Shown here: positions 7,233 through 15,312 of the stretch, in pieces
How positions within the stretch are numbered: position 1 is the stretch's first letter
Layout of the letters: each line of letters opens with the position of its first letter
Assembly: GCA_016290335.1 (NCBI GenBank)
Contig: JAEETM010000025.1
Span: 1 to 44,184 of the forward strand
Source of the DNA: Treponema sp.
GTDB taxonomy: Bacteria > Spirochaetota > Spirochaetia > Treponematales > Treponemataceae
DNA: 44,184 nucleotides
Reading direction: 5' to 3'
Translations under genes and position numbers: made by a program
Notes under the pieces: model-generated
Told to the model about the DNA's origin: nothing
What the model saw: only the letters and a program-made list of their open reading frames with translations
The model's database searches: none

Positions 7233-8732
7233 TTGATTAAAATAATCCTTTATACCCTTGAAATAGCAGTTTTTTCAACTTTACTGGCAGCCTTGATTGG
7301 GATTCCAGTTTCGTTCTTTACTTCGCACAGACGGTTCTGGGGGCGAAAGCTTATTCTGTCGGCTTCCATTGTACCGCTCTGTGTGCCACCGCTTATTATT
7401 GCGCTTGGATATGTGAGCTTTTTTGGCATGAACGGAACTGCAAACTCAATTTTGCGGGGTTTAGGTTTTAACACCGGCAACAATAAAACCTTTTTGTATT
7501 CAACAGCGGGAATTATAATTGCTCAGGGTTTTTACAATTTTCCGCTTATAACAAAGATAATGAACGACGCCTGGACCAGGCTTCCAAAGGAACAGGAAAA
7601 TGCGGCACGGCTGCTTGGAACTGGTGAAAAAAGGCTTTTCTTTACAATAACGCTGCCTCAGCTTTCGGGCGCGATTGTGGCAGCGTGCATTCCTGTTTTT
7701 CTTTTCTGCTTTTTCAGCTTTATGATTGTGCTTTTGTTTTCACCGCTTGGTAAATCTACAATTGAGGTGGAAATCTATCATTCCATAAGAACAACACTGA
7801 ATGTAGGCGACGGACTTATGCTTGCAGTGTCCGAAACCTTAATTGCGCTGTGTATAGTCTTTTTTTATGGAATGATTACGAGAAGAAGCCAGAGCAGTAA
7901 CGAAGGTATAGATTTTACAAAAAGTGCCGGAAACGGTGCGCCGCGCATAGGGCAGGGCAGCTTTTCTACAAACCCGCGTAAAGCATTGGAATGGGCTGCC
8001 TTTATCATCATCCTTTTACTGGTGCTAGTGTTTTTTGTTTGTCCGGGGCTTTCCATTTTAGTTTCAGCTTTTACGCAAAGAAAGGGCAATAACGACATCA
8101 TCACTTTTTTCCAGTTTAAAAAGCTTTTTGGCGAAAAACAGTTTCTGGCATCTCTCTGGAATACGTGCTGGATTGGCTTTTTTACAGGCCTGTGCTGTAC
8201 ACTCATTGCATTTGTTTATTCGGTAATCATCAAAATCAACAGAAAACAGGGCAATGTGGTTTTGCAGACAATCCCGATTATTCCAATGGCAATTTCGTCC
8301 GTTGTTATTGCCTGGTGCTTTAGTCTTGTTTTTCACAGGGGACACCCTTTGCTGCTGATTCTGATGCAGACAATGCTTTACTGGCCAATGGCCTACAGAC
8401 AGCTGCAGAATGGAATGAATAAAATCACTTTTGAAACGGACAGGGCCGCCCTTCTTTTTTCCAGAAACAAGCTGGATTCTGTTGTGCGGGTTTATCTGCC
8501 TTCGTGTAAAAAAGTGATTTTGTCTTCCTTTGTTTATTGCTTTGCCATGAGTGCCGGAGATGCTACGCTGCCACTTGTTCTTTCAATTCCACGTTTTAAT
8601 TCGCTTGCCTTGTACACCTATAAGCTTGCAAGCTCTTACAGATTTAATCAGGCCTGTGCCAGCGGTGTTATTCTTACAATTTTATGCGGTCTTATTGTTT
8701 TTCTGTGTGAGTCTGCTTATAAAACTCAATAA
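7233..8732 (+). CDS. thiP: Thiamine ABC transporter permease ThiP
   Basis: A 499-residue permease with about twelve hydrophobic segments in two homologous halves, the ThiP arrangement in which one chain supplies both membrane domains. Each half has an EAA-type coupling loop: EQENAARLLGTGEKRLFFTITLP in the first and the ETDRAALLFSRNKLDSVVRVYLP region in the second. The start is TTG, 16 bases after the thiB stop, with AGAGAG as a weak ribosome site, so translation may be coupled. The last 41 bases overlap the end of the opposing M15 peptidase gene. The matching ATPase is not next in line but about 1 kb further on. Confidence 0.9.
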   Translation: MIKIILYTLEIAVFSTLLAALIGIPVSFFTSHRRFWGRKLILSASIVPLCVPPLIIALGYVSFFGMNGTANSILRGLGFNTGNNKTFLYSTAGIIIAQGFYNFPLITKIMNDAWTRLPKEQENAARLLGTGEKRLFFTITLPQLSGAIVAACIPVFLFCFFSFMIVLLFSPLGKSTIEVEIYHSIRTTLNVGDGLMLAVSETLIALCIVFFYGMITRRSQSSNEGIDFTKSAGNGAPRIGQGSFSTNPRKALEWAAFIIILLLVLVFFVCPGLSILVSAFTQRKGNNDIITFFQFKKLFGEKQFLASLWNTCWIGFFTGLCCTLIAFVYSVIIKINRKQGNVVLQTIPIIPMAISSVVIAWCFSLVFHRGHPLLLILMQTMLYWPMAYRQLQNGMNKITFETDRAALLFSRNKLDSVVRVYLPSCKKVILSSFVYCFAMSAGDATLPLVLSIPRFNSLALYTYKLASSYRFNQACASGVILTILCGLIVFLCESAYKTQ

Positions 8733-9657
8733 GCTCCGGTCGATATTCAAAGTGCATGTTATCCCAGATAAGCCATTTTCCGCCCCAGATAAAGCCTTCT
8801 TCTTCAAAAATATTTATAATTTCGTAAGGCGGCATCCAGCGGGATTTTAGAGAAGCAAGCATCCATTTGTCACCCAAAATATCTTTTGTCCAGCGCCAGT
8901 ACATGTATTTGTTCATTTTGATTGGAAGAAAATCAATTGCAATTGCCGTTCCATGAAGGGATTTTCGTTCAACATCCCGGATTTCGCGCCAGTTGTAGCC
9001 GTCCATGTGGTCTATTCCCTGAAGAAAAGTGGCGATTACAGTTGAGGTTTTCTGCTCTTCAAGAATCCTTTTTTCAACGCGGGCAAGCGGTTCTACAATC
9101 CATTCATTAACCGTAACCTTGTGACCAAGAAACTTTATTCGTGCAAGATGCTGCTCAACGTTTTTCCTTGAAGAACCGTAGTAAATAAAATCAGAAAGAA
9201 ACTGTGACGCAAACGGTTCATTTTTTCGGGCGGAAGCAAGTCCTGCCTGTCTGTATTGTTCTATTTGTGCCTGTGTATAGGTTGATGGGGACTGGAGTTC
9301 GCCGCCAAAAGGGTATTCTTCCAGCACAGGAAGATAATGTGTTTTTCTTTTTAATTCAGTTTCCGGAATCAGTCTGCCTTCGCACCAGCAGAAGGTTATT
9401 TCTCTTCGTTTTGATGATGCTGCCGGATTTGCTGCACTTACCGGAGTGGTCGGGCAGGAAACAGTTATAAGCCAGTCTTCAAGTTTTTCGCTGTAGGTTG
9501 CGGTAAAGGTTGAGTGGGGGAATGCGGCTCTGAAGATTTCAAGATCCTGCGGCGGTGTGGGTTGAGTGTTTTGGTTGTTTTCTGGTTTTTCTTCCGCAAA
9601 GATTGCAGTGATGATGAAAAGGAAGAGGATGCTGAAAAAAATTGCTTTACAACGCAT
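8692..9657 (-). CDS. M15-family peptidase (D-Ala-D-Ala carboxypeptidase-like), secreted
   Basis: The 321-residue protein has an N-terminal signal peptide (cleavage likely after residue 21, IFA-EEK) and a C-terminal domain with the zinc ligands of M15 peptidases: His235 and Asp242 in LHGTAIAIDFLP, and His302 in WDNMHFEYRPE. The family cleaves D-Ala peptide bonds in peptidoglycan, so it likely acts in the periplasm. Residues 40-200 match nothing I know. It lies opposite to and between thiP and thiQ; its last 41 bases overlap the end of thiP. The start ATG gives a complete signal peptide. Peptidoglycan as substrate is inferred from the fold. Confidence 0.8.
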   Translation of the reverse strand: MRCKAIFFSILFLFIITAIFAEEKPENNQNTQPTPPQDLEIFRAAFPHSTFTATYSEKLEDWLITVSCPTTPVSAANPAASSKRREITFCWCEGRLIPETELKRKTHYLPVLEEYPFGGELQSPSTYTQAQIEQYRQAGLASARKNEPFASQFLSDFIYYGSSRKNVEQHLARIKFLGHKVTVNEWIVEPLARVEKRILEEQKTSTVIATFLQGIDHMDGYNWREIRDVERKSLHGTAIAIDFLPIKMNKYMYWRWTKDILGDKWMLASLKSRWMPPYEIINIFEEEGFIWGGKWLIWDNMHFEYRPELIEFYKQTHTEKQ

Positions 9658-9727
9658 TAGTTTATTATAGTTGATTTTCTGGTAAAGAGCAAATGAACAA
9701 AGTGTTTATATTTATATGACTATACAG

Positions 9728-9756
9728 TTGTTTTAGTATCACATTTTTTGTATTAT
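9728..9756 (+). promoter_or_regulatory. thiQ: Predicted promoter of thiQ, close to the start codon
   Basis: TTGTTT (9728-9733), a 17-bp spacer and TATTAT (9751-9756) are followed by only seven bases before ATG 9764. No Shine-Dalgarno fits in that space. thiQ would then have its own leaderless transcript, outside the TPP riboswitch. Confidence 0.5.
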
Positions 9757-9763
9757 TTCTGCA

Positions 9764-10396
9764 ATGTATTTTAGTGCGAAAAATATCTGTAAAACATGGG
9801 GCTCGGTAAAGGTTGAGTTTTCAATTGAGTGTGAAAAGTCTACAATGACTTGTCTTTTGGGGCCGAGCGGGTGTGGAAAATCGACAATTCTTAATATAAT
9901 TGCTGGGCTTGAACAGAATGATAAGGATGTGCCTCTTGAAATTACGCTGGATGGTAAACGCATAGAAGCCTTGCCTCCTGCACAAAGAAAAATAGGGATG
10001 GTGTTCCAGTCGGGGGCCTTGTTTACTCATTTGAATGTTGTGGATAATGTTGCTTATGGACTTGTTTCGCAGGGAATGAAGAAAAAGACTGCGCGGGAAG
10101 CTGCAAGTGAGTATTTGTCTCTGTTTGATTTGGGCGGTTTTGATAAACGGATGGTTCAGGGGTTGAGCGGCGGCGAAAAGCAAAGGGTGGCACTTGCGCG
10201 TACCTTGATTATGAAGCCGCAGCTCGTGCTTCTGGATGAACCCTTTTCTGCGCTGGACACTGAATTGAGGCACAAGCTTGCCGCAAGGTTGAAGGAGTGG
10301 CAAAAACAGCTTGGCTTCACCGCAATTATGGTTACGCATGATGAAACTGAGGCTGAAACTGTAGCAGATGAGATAGTTAGAATTAATAAACCATAG
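9764..10396 (+). CDS. thiQ: Thiamine ABC transporter ATP-binding protein ThiQ
   Basis: A compact 210-residue ABC ATPase with Walker A GPSGCGKST (33-41), Q-loop VFQSGALF, signature LSGGEKQR (134-141), Walker B LVLLDEP (154-160) and switch His in MVTHDE. Its short length and sequence fit ThiQ, the energy subunit for ThiBP. It is separated from thiP by the opposing peptidase gene and has its own promoter, so it is not expected to be under the TPP riboswitch unless read-through occurs. The last 14 bases overlap the end of the opposing argB. Assignment to thiamine rests partly on proximity; another transporter in the same family is possible. Confidence 0.83.
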   Translation: MYFSAKNICKTWGSVKVEFSIECEKSTMTCLLGPSGCGKSTILNIIAGLEQNDKDVPLEITLDGKRIEALPPAQRKIGMVFQSGALFTHLNVVDNVAYGLVSQGMKKKTAREAASEYLSLFDLGGFDKRMVQGLSGGEKQRVALARTLIMKPQLVLLDEPFSALDTELRHKLAARLKEWQKQLGFTAIMVTHDETEAETVADEIVRINKP

Positions 10397-11255
10397 TACC
10401 TATACCGCGGTCGCTGAACATTTCTATAAGAAGACTGTGAGGTACACGACCGTCAATAATGTGTGTGCGTGGAACTCCGCCTTTAAGTGCAATTTCGCAG
10501 CAATCGATTTTTGGAATCATACCGCCGGAAATTATGCCTGTTGCCTTTAATGAACCGATTGCAGTGCGCTCAATGCGTTTAATCAGCGAGGATGGATCAT
10601 CAATATTTCTAAGGATTCCTGCAACATTTGTAAGCTGAACAAACTTTTCTGCGTGAAGTGCAGCCGCAATCTTTGCAGCCGCTGTATCTGCGTTGATATT
10701 GTAGCGGGCATCATCACCCTGTTCTCCAAGAGCAACTGTAGAAACTACCGGAATAAAGCCTTCTTCCAGAAGCGAAGTCAAAATCTCCGGATGAACCTCT
10801 GTAACTTCACCAACAAAGCCCAAATCTTTTTCAGTCTTTTTTGCACGGAGCAAACCTGAATCTACACCGCTCAATCCAACTGCCTTACCGCCCTGCTGGA
10901 GCAACATTCCTACAATATCCTTGTTGAGCTTGCCGGTAAGCACCATCTGAACAATATCCATGGTTTCTGAATCGGTATAACGCAATCCGTCAACAAACTT
11001 GCTTTCCTTGCCAACTTTATCCAGCATTTTATTGATTTCCGGTCCGCCGCCGTGAACAAGTACAACCTTAATTCCAATTGTATTCAAAAGAACAATGTCT
11101 TCCATTACGGCATGCTTGAGTTCTTCGTTAAGCATTGCGTTTCCGCCATATTTTACTACAACAATTTTGCCAACCCAGTTCTTAAAATAGGGAAGAGCCT
11201 CTACAAGTACCTGTGACCACTGTTCTGCACTTAAGTTTTCAACTTCTTTGTTCAT
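10383..11255 (-). CDS. argB: Acetylglutamate kinase ArgB
   Basis: ArgB phosphorylates N-acetylglutamate in the second step of arginine synthesis. The 290-residue protein shows IVVVKYGGNAM, VLVHGGGPEINKML, the GKLNKDIVGML segment, NINADTAAAKIAAAL and GMIPKIDCCEIALKGGV, all in family order and at normal length. AGGA eight bases before the ATG is the ribosome site. argJ, the gene that supplies acetylglutamate by recycling, is on the same strand 4 kb upstream with unrelated accessory genes between. Its end overlaps the opposing thiQ by 14 bases. Confidence 0.96.
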   Translation of the reverse strand: MNKEVENLSAEQWSQVLVEALPYFKNWVGKIVVVKYGGNAMLNEELKHAVMEDIVLLNTIGIKVVLVHGGGPEINKMLDKVGKESKFVDGLRYTDSETMDIVQMVLTGKLNKDIVGMLLQQGGKAVGLSGVDSGLLRAKKTEKDLGFVGEVTEVHPEILTSLLEEGFIPVVSTVALGEQGDDARYNINADTAAAKIAAALHAEKFVQLTNVAGILRNIDDPSSLIKRIERTAIGSLKATGIISGGMIPKIDCCEIALKGGVPRTHIIDGRVPHSLLIEMFSDRGIGTMVY

Positions 11256-11280
11256 AATTTTATCCTTTTTATATAAGGAG

Positions 11281-11350
11281 GTGGAAGTCTCCCCCTCGCT
11301 CCAAACCTACGGTTTTCCGCTACCCTCTCTCCTAGGGGCTTTGCCCCTAA
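11281..11350. repeat. Putative interspersed repeat with GGGGC/GCCCC hairpin
   Basis: Upstream of argB is a GC-rich, pyrimidine-rich block unlike its AT-rich surroundings, ending with a hairpin TAGGGGC, TTT, GCCCCTA (11333-11349). It is not translated in any long frame and no T-tract follows. It resembles dispersed intergenic repeats, but only one copy is in this window. The rest of 11350-11456 is plain AT-rich sequence. Confidence 0.35.
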
Positions 11351-11456
11351 AACCCTTGAATATACAGCAGTATAAATTTAATAATATAAAAAAATATTAT
11401 CAAAAATGTTGTTTTTTTACTATAGTTATTAAAAATTGATGAAGAGATAAAGATTT

Positions 11457-11750
11457 TTAAAAGTGATTTTTTACAAAATTTTCAACATATTGAATGAATT
11501 CATTATTCATTATTTCTTTTGTGTTTGAAACACATTGAGAAGCATTTCTGAGAAATAAATCTGCTGGGTTAATTTCTAAGACGTCAGAAATTTTAAAAAG
11601 GAGTTCAAAAGAAGGAAATTGTCGTGCACATTCTATGCAACCAATTGTACCAGGTTGGCAATTACAAAGTTCAGCTAATTTTGCCTGTGAATAACCTTTT
11701 AGATTGCGGTAATATTTTAAATTTGCTATGAAGTCCGTTTGGTATGACAT
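11457..11750 (-). CDS. XRE-family helix-turn-helix regulator
   Basis: A 97-residue protein with a Cro/CI-type DNA-binding domain at about residues 8-65: NLKYYRNLKGYSQAKLAEL, then GTIGCIECARQFPSFELLFKISDVL, with a short C-terminal tail. It is divergent from the large surface lipoprotein gene across 168 bases of AT-rich DNA, so it may regulate that gene, itself, or both. TATACT on the minus strand (11760-11765) ends nine bases before the ATG and there is no ribosome site. The target genes are not known. Confidence 0.8.
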   Translation of the reverse strand: MSYQTDFIANLKYYRNLKGYSQAKLAELCNCQPGTIGCIECARQFPSFELLFKISDVLEINPADLFLRNASQCVSNTKEIMNNEFIQYVENFVKNHF

Positions 11751-11759
11751 CTTATAACT

Positions 11760-11765
11760 AGTATA
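11760..11765 (-). promoter_or_regulatory. -10 box for the XRE regulator gene at 11457-11750
   Basis: TATACT on the minus strand, nine bases before ATG 11750, with no Shine-Dalgarno between; the -35 region is weak. Read as a near-leaderless start. Confidence 0.35.
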
Positions 11766-11918
11766 GACAAGGTGTTTTTTATTTTAAATTGCGTAAAAAT
11801 AAGTGATAATGTTTTAATATTGCGTTAATATTAGTAAAAATGTATTTTTACCTTGATTATAAAGGGGAAATGACTCACAATATATTTTAGAATTTAATAC
11901 ATATAAATGAGGTTCATT

Positions 11919-14459
11919 ATGGAAAATGGTGTGAAGAAAACAATTAAATGGTTATTCAGTCTGTTTTTAGTATCTTTGATAATAGTTTCTTGTGAAAAGA
12001 TTCAGGATGATATAAAAGATTATATATCTCCAGGTGAAGTAAGCGATTTGTATGTAATCTCTGCAGACAGAAATGCAATTGTAACGTGGAATATTCCAAA
12101 TGATGAAGATTATGCTGGTGTTGAAATCAGTTGTGAACCGGCTGCTGGAACTCTGATAAATCCTGTTATACTTGGAAAAAATGTAAAAAGTATATCGTTA
12201 TCAGGTTTCGAAATTGGAAAAACTTATATTTTCAAAGTCAGAACATTTGATTCAAATCTGAATTATTCAAACGGAGTTACTATTAAGTCAACAGTTGATG
12301 ATACAAATGATTACATATCACCAGGTGAAGTTTGTGATTTTAATGTAATCTCCGCAGATGGAAATGCCGTTGCAACATGGAATATTCCAAATGATGAAGA
12401 TTATGCTGGCGTTGAAATTAGTTGTGAACCAGCCGCAGGAACGTTATCGACTCCAATTATTCTTGGTAAAAATACAAAGAGTATATCGTTATCAGGGTTT
12501 GAAATTGGAAAAACATATGTTTTCAAAGCCAGAACATTTGATACAAATCTGAATTATTCAAATGGTGTTACTATTGAGTCGACTGTTATAGATACAGCTG
12601 ATTATGATGCTCCAGGTGAAGTTAGTAATTTAGTTTTTGAAAACTTGGATGGGGCCGTAAAAGTTTCTTGGGTAGATCCTGATGATGAAGATTTATTCGG
12701 AATAGAGATCACTTATCTAGGAATAACTCAAAGTCGAACTGCATATACAATGCCAGAAAATAGTATCATTGTTGCACCTAATACCTGTTATGCTATAATT
12801 AATAATCTACAAAACGGACAAAATTACTCTTTCGTTGTAAGAACAATTGATTTATGTGGGAATAAATCAAACGGTATAATGATTAATTTTACTCCATCAG
12901 AAATCAAAAAATGCATTGTCATCTTCAAAACTGATAATAATCCACTTTATAAAAGAGAAATTCTTGTAATAAACAATAAAGTACCACGTCCTGAAAATCC
13001 AGAAATTGCTGGATATATTTTTAAGGGATGGTTTGAAGATGGAGAATTTAAAAAAGAATTCGATTTTGAACAGCTAATTTCGCAAGATACATATATTTAT
13101 GCAAAGTTTATTGAAGATGTAAGATATACAGTTTCATTCGATACATTTGGAGGAACGGTAATAGATGATTTATCTATATTAAATGGGCAAACTATAAGTG
13201 TTGTTCCTTCCTCGCCAGAAAAAGATATGTCTGTTTTCCAAGGTTGGTATACTTCTGAAGATTATGATACAGAATATGATTTTTCTTTACCTGTTATAAA
13301 AAATCTAACGTTATATGCAAAATGGATTCCTGTATATACTGTTACGTTTGAGACAAATGGAGGTAGTTCTATTTCGCCTCAATATATTCAATCTGGATGT
13401 AGTGTGGTTCCTCCAGCTGAGAATCCGACAAAATATAAGTATGTATTTATGGGATGGTTTACAACAGATGATTTTAAGACTGAATTCAATTTTGAAACAG
13501 GAATTTCATCAGATACAAAAGTCTATGCAAAATGGGAAGATGTTCTTGTTGTTGAAGGCTCAAAAGGACTAGATTATGAAATGACAGAAGAACCATATTA
13601 TTTATTAATTGATGATTGTTATTACGAATTTACAAGAAAGATTTGTACAATAACTGGAATTGGAGAATGTACGGATTCTATCGTATATATTCCTAAAAGT
13701 ATAGATGGCGGTGATGTAACTGCAATTGCAGAACTAGCTTTTGAAAATTGTACTTCTGTTACTAAGTTTGTAATTTCATCAACAGTACAATCAATAGGCG
13801 ATAGAGCTTTTAAGAATTGTTATGGAATAACAGAAATTACTATACCTGAAAATGTTACAACTATTGGTGATCAAATTTTTTATAATTGTACATCGCTAGA
13901 GACTATTTATTGCAATAGTTCTGCCGGTCGTCAATCTATGTGGCAAAATCCATCTGTAAAAAAAGTTATTTTTGGTGATAATCTAACGTCTATCCCAGAT
14001 ACTTTTAGAAATTGTACAAATATTGAATACGTAAAATTATCACAAAATACAAATGAAATCGGGGCCTATACTTTTTCCGGTTGTTCAAATTTAAGTAATA
14101 TGGATTTTCCAGAAGGAATAACTGAATTAGGATGGTATGCATTTGAAGATTGTAATTTTACGAAATTTATCATTCCTTCTTCTGTTACGCGATTGGATAA
14201 TGTTGTAAGGACTCTTCCATATCTTGAATACATAATTGCACCAATAACATTAAGGTATGTTTTAGGTCAATCATTTGATGGTACATATACTGGCTATAAG
14301 ACTTTTTATTTAGGCACAGAGACTGATTGGAATTATATTTCAATCTCCGAGGAATCTACTTTTGGAAATGATGTTTATTTCCATTCAGAAACTCAACCTG
14401 AAGAAAATGGAAAATATTGGCATTATGATTCAAAAGGAGAGCCAGAGATTTGGGAATAA
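11919..14459 (+). CDS. Surface lipoprotein: Fn3 repeats, InlB-type B repeats, BspA-like LRRs
   Basis: ATG 11919 is preceded at six bases by TGAGG and is preferred to ATG 11907. The 846-residue product has a signal segment with lipobox IIVSC (Cys25). Three fibronectin type III-like units follow, beginning YISPGEV, YISPGEV and YDAPGEV, the first two nearly identical. Next come three InlB-type B repeats (Listeria-Bacteroides repeat) marked by GYIFKGWF, VFQGWY and VFMGWF with closing YAKF or YAKW. The last third holds BspA-like leucine-rich repeats (AFENCTSVTKFVI, AFKNCYGITEITIP, IFYNCTSLETIYC). Such domains bind host or bacterial partners, so an adhesin role is likely. AT-rich base use and the neighbouring XRE gene suggest a transferred block. 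Confidence 0.88.
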   Translation: MENGVKKTIKWLFSLFLVSLIIVSCEKIQDDIKDYISPGEVSDLYVISADRNAIVTWNIPNDEDYAGVEISCEPAAGTLINPVILGKNVKSISLSGFEIGKTYIFKVRTFDSNLNYSNGVTIKSTVDDTNDYISPGEVCDFNVISADGNAVATWNIPNDEDYAGVEISCEPAAGTLSTPIILGKNTKSISLSGFEIGKTYVFKARTFDTNLNYSNGVTIESTVIDTADYDAPGEVSNLVFENLDGAVKVSWVDPDDEDLFGIEITYLGITQSRTAYTMPENSIIVAPNTCYAIINNLQNGQNYSFVVRTIDLCGNKSNGIMINFTPSEIKKCIVIFKTDNNPLYKREILVINNKVPRPENPEIAGYIFKGWFEDGEFKKEFDFEQLISQDTYIYAKFIEDVRYTVSFDTFGGTVIDDLSILNGQTISVVPSSPEKDMSVFQGWYTSEDYDTEYDFSLPVIKNLTLYAKWIPVYTVTFETNGGSSISPQYIQSGCSVVPPAENPTKYKYVFMGWFTTDDFKTEFNFETGISSDTKVYAKWEDVLVVEGSKGLDYEMTEEPYYLLIDDCYYEFTRKICTITGIGECTDSIVYIPKSIDGGDVTAIAELAFENCTSVTKFVISSTVQSIGDRAFKNCYGITEITIPENVTTIGDQIFYNCTSLETIYCNSSAGRQSMWQNPSVKKVIFGDNLTSIPDTFRNCTNIEYVKLSQNTNEIGAYTFSGCSNLSNMDFPEGITELGWYAFEDCNFTKFIIPSSVTRLDNVVRTLPYLEYIIAPITLRYVLGQSFDGTYTGYKTFYLGTETDWNYISISEESTFGNDVYFHSETQPEENGKYWHYDSKGEPEIWE
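12018..12599 (+). repeat. In-frame 291-bp tandem duplication encoding two Fn3 domains
   Basis: Units 12018-12308 and 12309-12599 are each exactly 291 bases (97 codons) and nearly identical over long stretches, such as the segment coding WNIPNDEDYAGVEISCEPAAGT. A third, diverged unit begins in phase at 12600. This points to recent domain duplication and a region prone to copy-number change. Confidence 0.9.
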
Positions 14460-14474
14460 TATAATATAGAATTT

Positions 14475-14524
14475 GATTTATGTATCAAACTTCGTATTAA
14501 ATCATAACGTCTGATACATAAATC
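14475..14524. repeat. 13-bp perfect inverted repeat between convergent gene ends
   Basis: GATTTATGTATCA (14475-14487) is repeated inverted at 14512-14524 with 24 bases between. The right arm lies inside the last codons of the GNAT gene; the left arm is after its stop and just downstream of the surface lipoprotein gene. It could act as a bidirectional terminator, but T-tracts are poor. Confidence 0.6.
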
Positions 14525-15077
14525 TACAACCAGCATCATATTTTGGTTTTACATGGGATTGTACGAATTTTTCTTGCTCTTCGGGTAAAAGGGAAAAACC
14601 CATTGTACTGTAATGTTGTATAAGACGGTCATTTGGAAGTGCATAAATATAAAGAGAATTTGCTCCAATGTATTTTGCCATAAAACGAGAGATGGGAAGA
14701 ATAAAAACGTCAAAAATATGAACACCAAGTTTCTGGAGTTCTTTGTGATTTTTACGATAGGTATCATTTGTTGCAAAATTAGATAATTCTATTGCAGGTA
14801 AAGAATCAAAATCTTCTCCATCAACTTGAACTGTAATCAGTCCTGTTCTTAAAGAAAAATAACAAGCAACTTCTTTAGTAGATTTATCTATTACAAGATA
14901 CGTTCTGGCAAGATTTGCCTTTTCATCACCAATTGCGGCATATTGTAAATAATCTTTTAAGCCTTCTGCATCATTACCAACTGAAAAAGTTTCGATTAGC
15001 TTTTTATAATTTGGAACATCAAGGATGTGTTCTACAGAATAAGCTTCTGTCTCAAATTTCACCTCGTTTACGAGCAT
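14502..15077 (-). CDS. GNAT-fold acetyltransferase, possible toxin
   Basis: A 191-residue protein with a GNAT-type core: TYLVIDKSTKEVACYFSLRTG, AIELSNFATNDTYR, a degenerate acetyl-CoA loop around KELQKLGVHIFD, and the closing helix-strand NDRLIQHYSTMGFSLLP. It starts inside the end of the small gene upstream (26-base overlap), with AGGAGG as ribosome site within that gene. A small upstream gene plus an overlapping GNAT gene is the layout of GNAT toxin-antitoxin pairs, in which the enzyme acetylates charged tRNA. The partner here does not look like the usual ribbon-helix-helix antitoxin, so the toxin reading is an inference. An ordinary N-acetyltransferase is the alternative. Confidence 0.65.
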   Translation of the reverse strand: MLVNEVKFETEAYSVEHILDVPNYKKLIETFSVGNDAEGLKDYLQYAAIGDEKANLARTYLVIDKSTKEVACYFSLRTGLITVQVDGEDFDSLPAIELSNFATNDTYRKNHKELQKLGVHIFDVFILPISRFMAKYIGANSLYIYALPNDRLIQHYSTMGFSLLPEEQEKFVQSHVKPKYDAGCRFMYQTL

Positions 15078-15258
15078 CCTCTAACGCCTCCTGCATTATC
15101 TTTTTTTCTTTTCTTTGTTGTGCAAGAATCCATTTTTCAAATTCTTTACTTTGACGATGCAGTTCCGTAAAATCTGGGCGAGGTGTATTGATGATAGTTG
15201 CGTAAGCGGAATTTCCGTTTTTGAGTCTTTCAAGATATTCTGGTGTTACAATTCTCAT
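15052..15258 (-). CDS. Small charged protein, partner of the GNAT protein
   Basis: A 68-residue protein beginning MRIVTPEYLERLKNGNSAYAT, followed by a mostly helical, strongly charged C-terminal half (QSKEFEKWILAQQRKEKKI...). I do not recognise the family, and no ribbon-helix-helix or other DNA-binding motif is evident. It has an excellent ribosome site (AGGAGGT, about five bases before the ATG) and overlaps the GNAT gene by 26 bases, so the two are surely translated from one message. An AT-rich segment with a 4-bp inverted CCTA/TAGG pair precedes it and might be an operator. Antitoxin is a reasonable but unproven role. Confidence 0.65.
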   Translation of the reverse strand: MRIVTPEYLERLKNGNSAYATIINTPRPDFTELHRQSKEFEKWILAQQRKEKKIMQEALEDARKRGEI

Positions 15259-15312
15259 GGTATACCTCCTGCCTAATAATATAACACTAGGTAGAGTTTT
15301 TTTCTAGAAAAA

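Noticed and set aside
11281..11350. Terminator or small RNA upstream of argB
   Set aside because: The hairpin has no T-tract on either strand and no promoter was convincing; listed only as a putative repeat.
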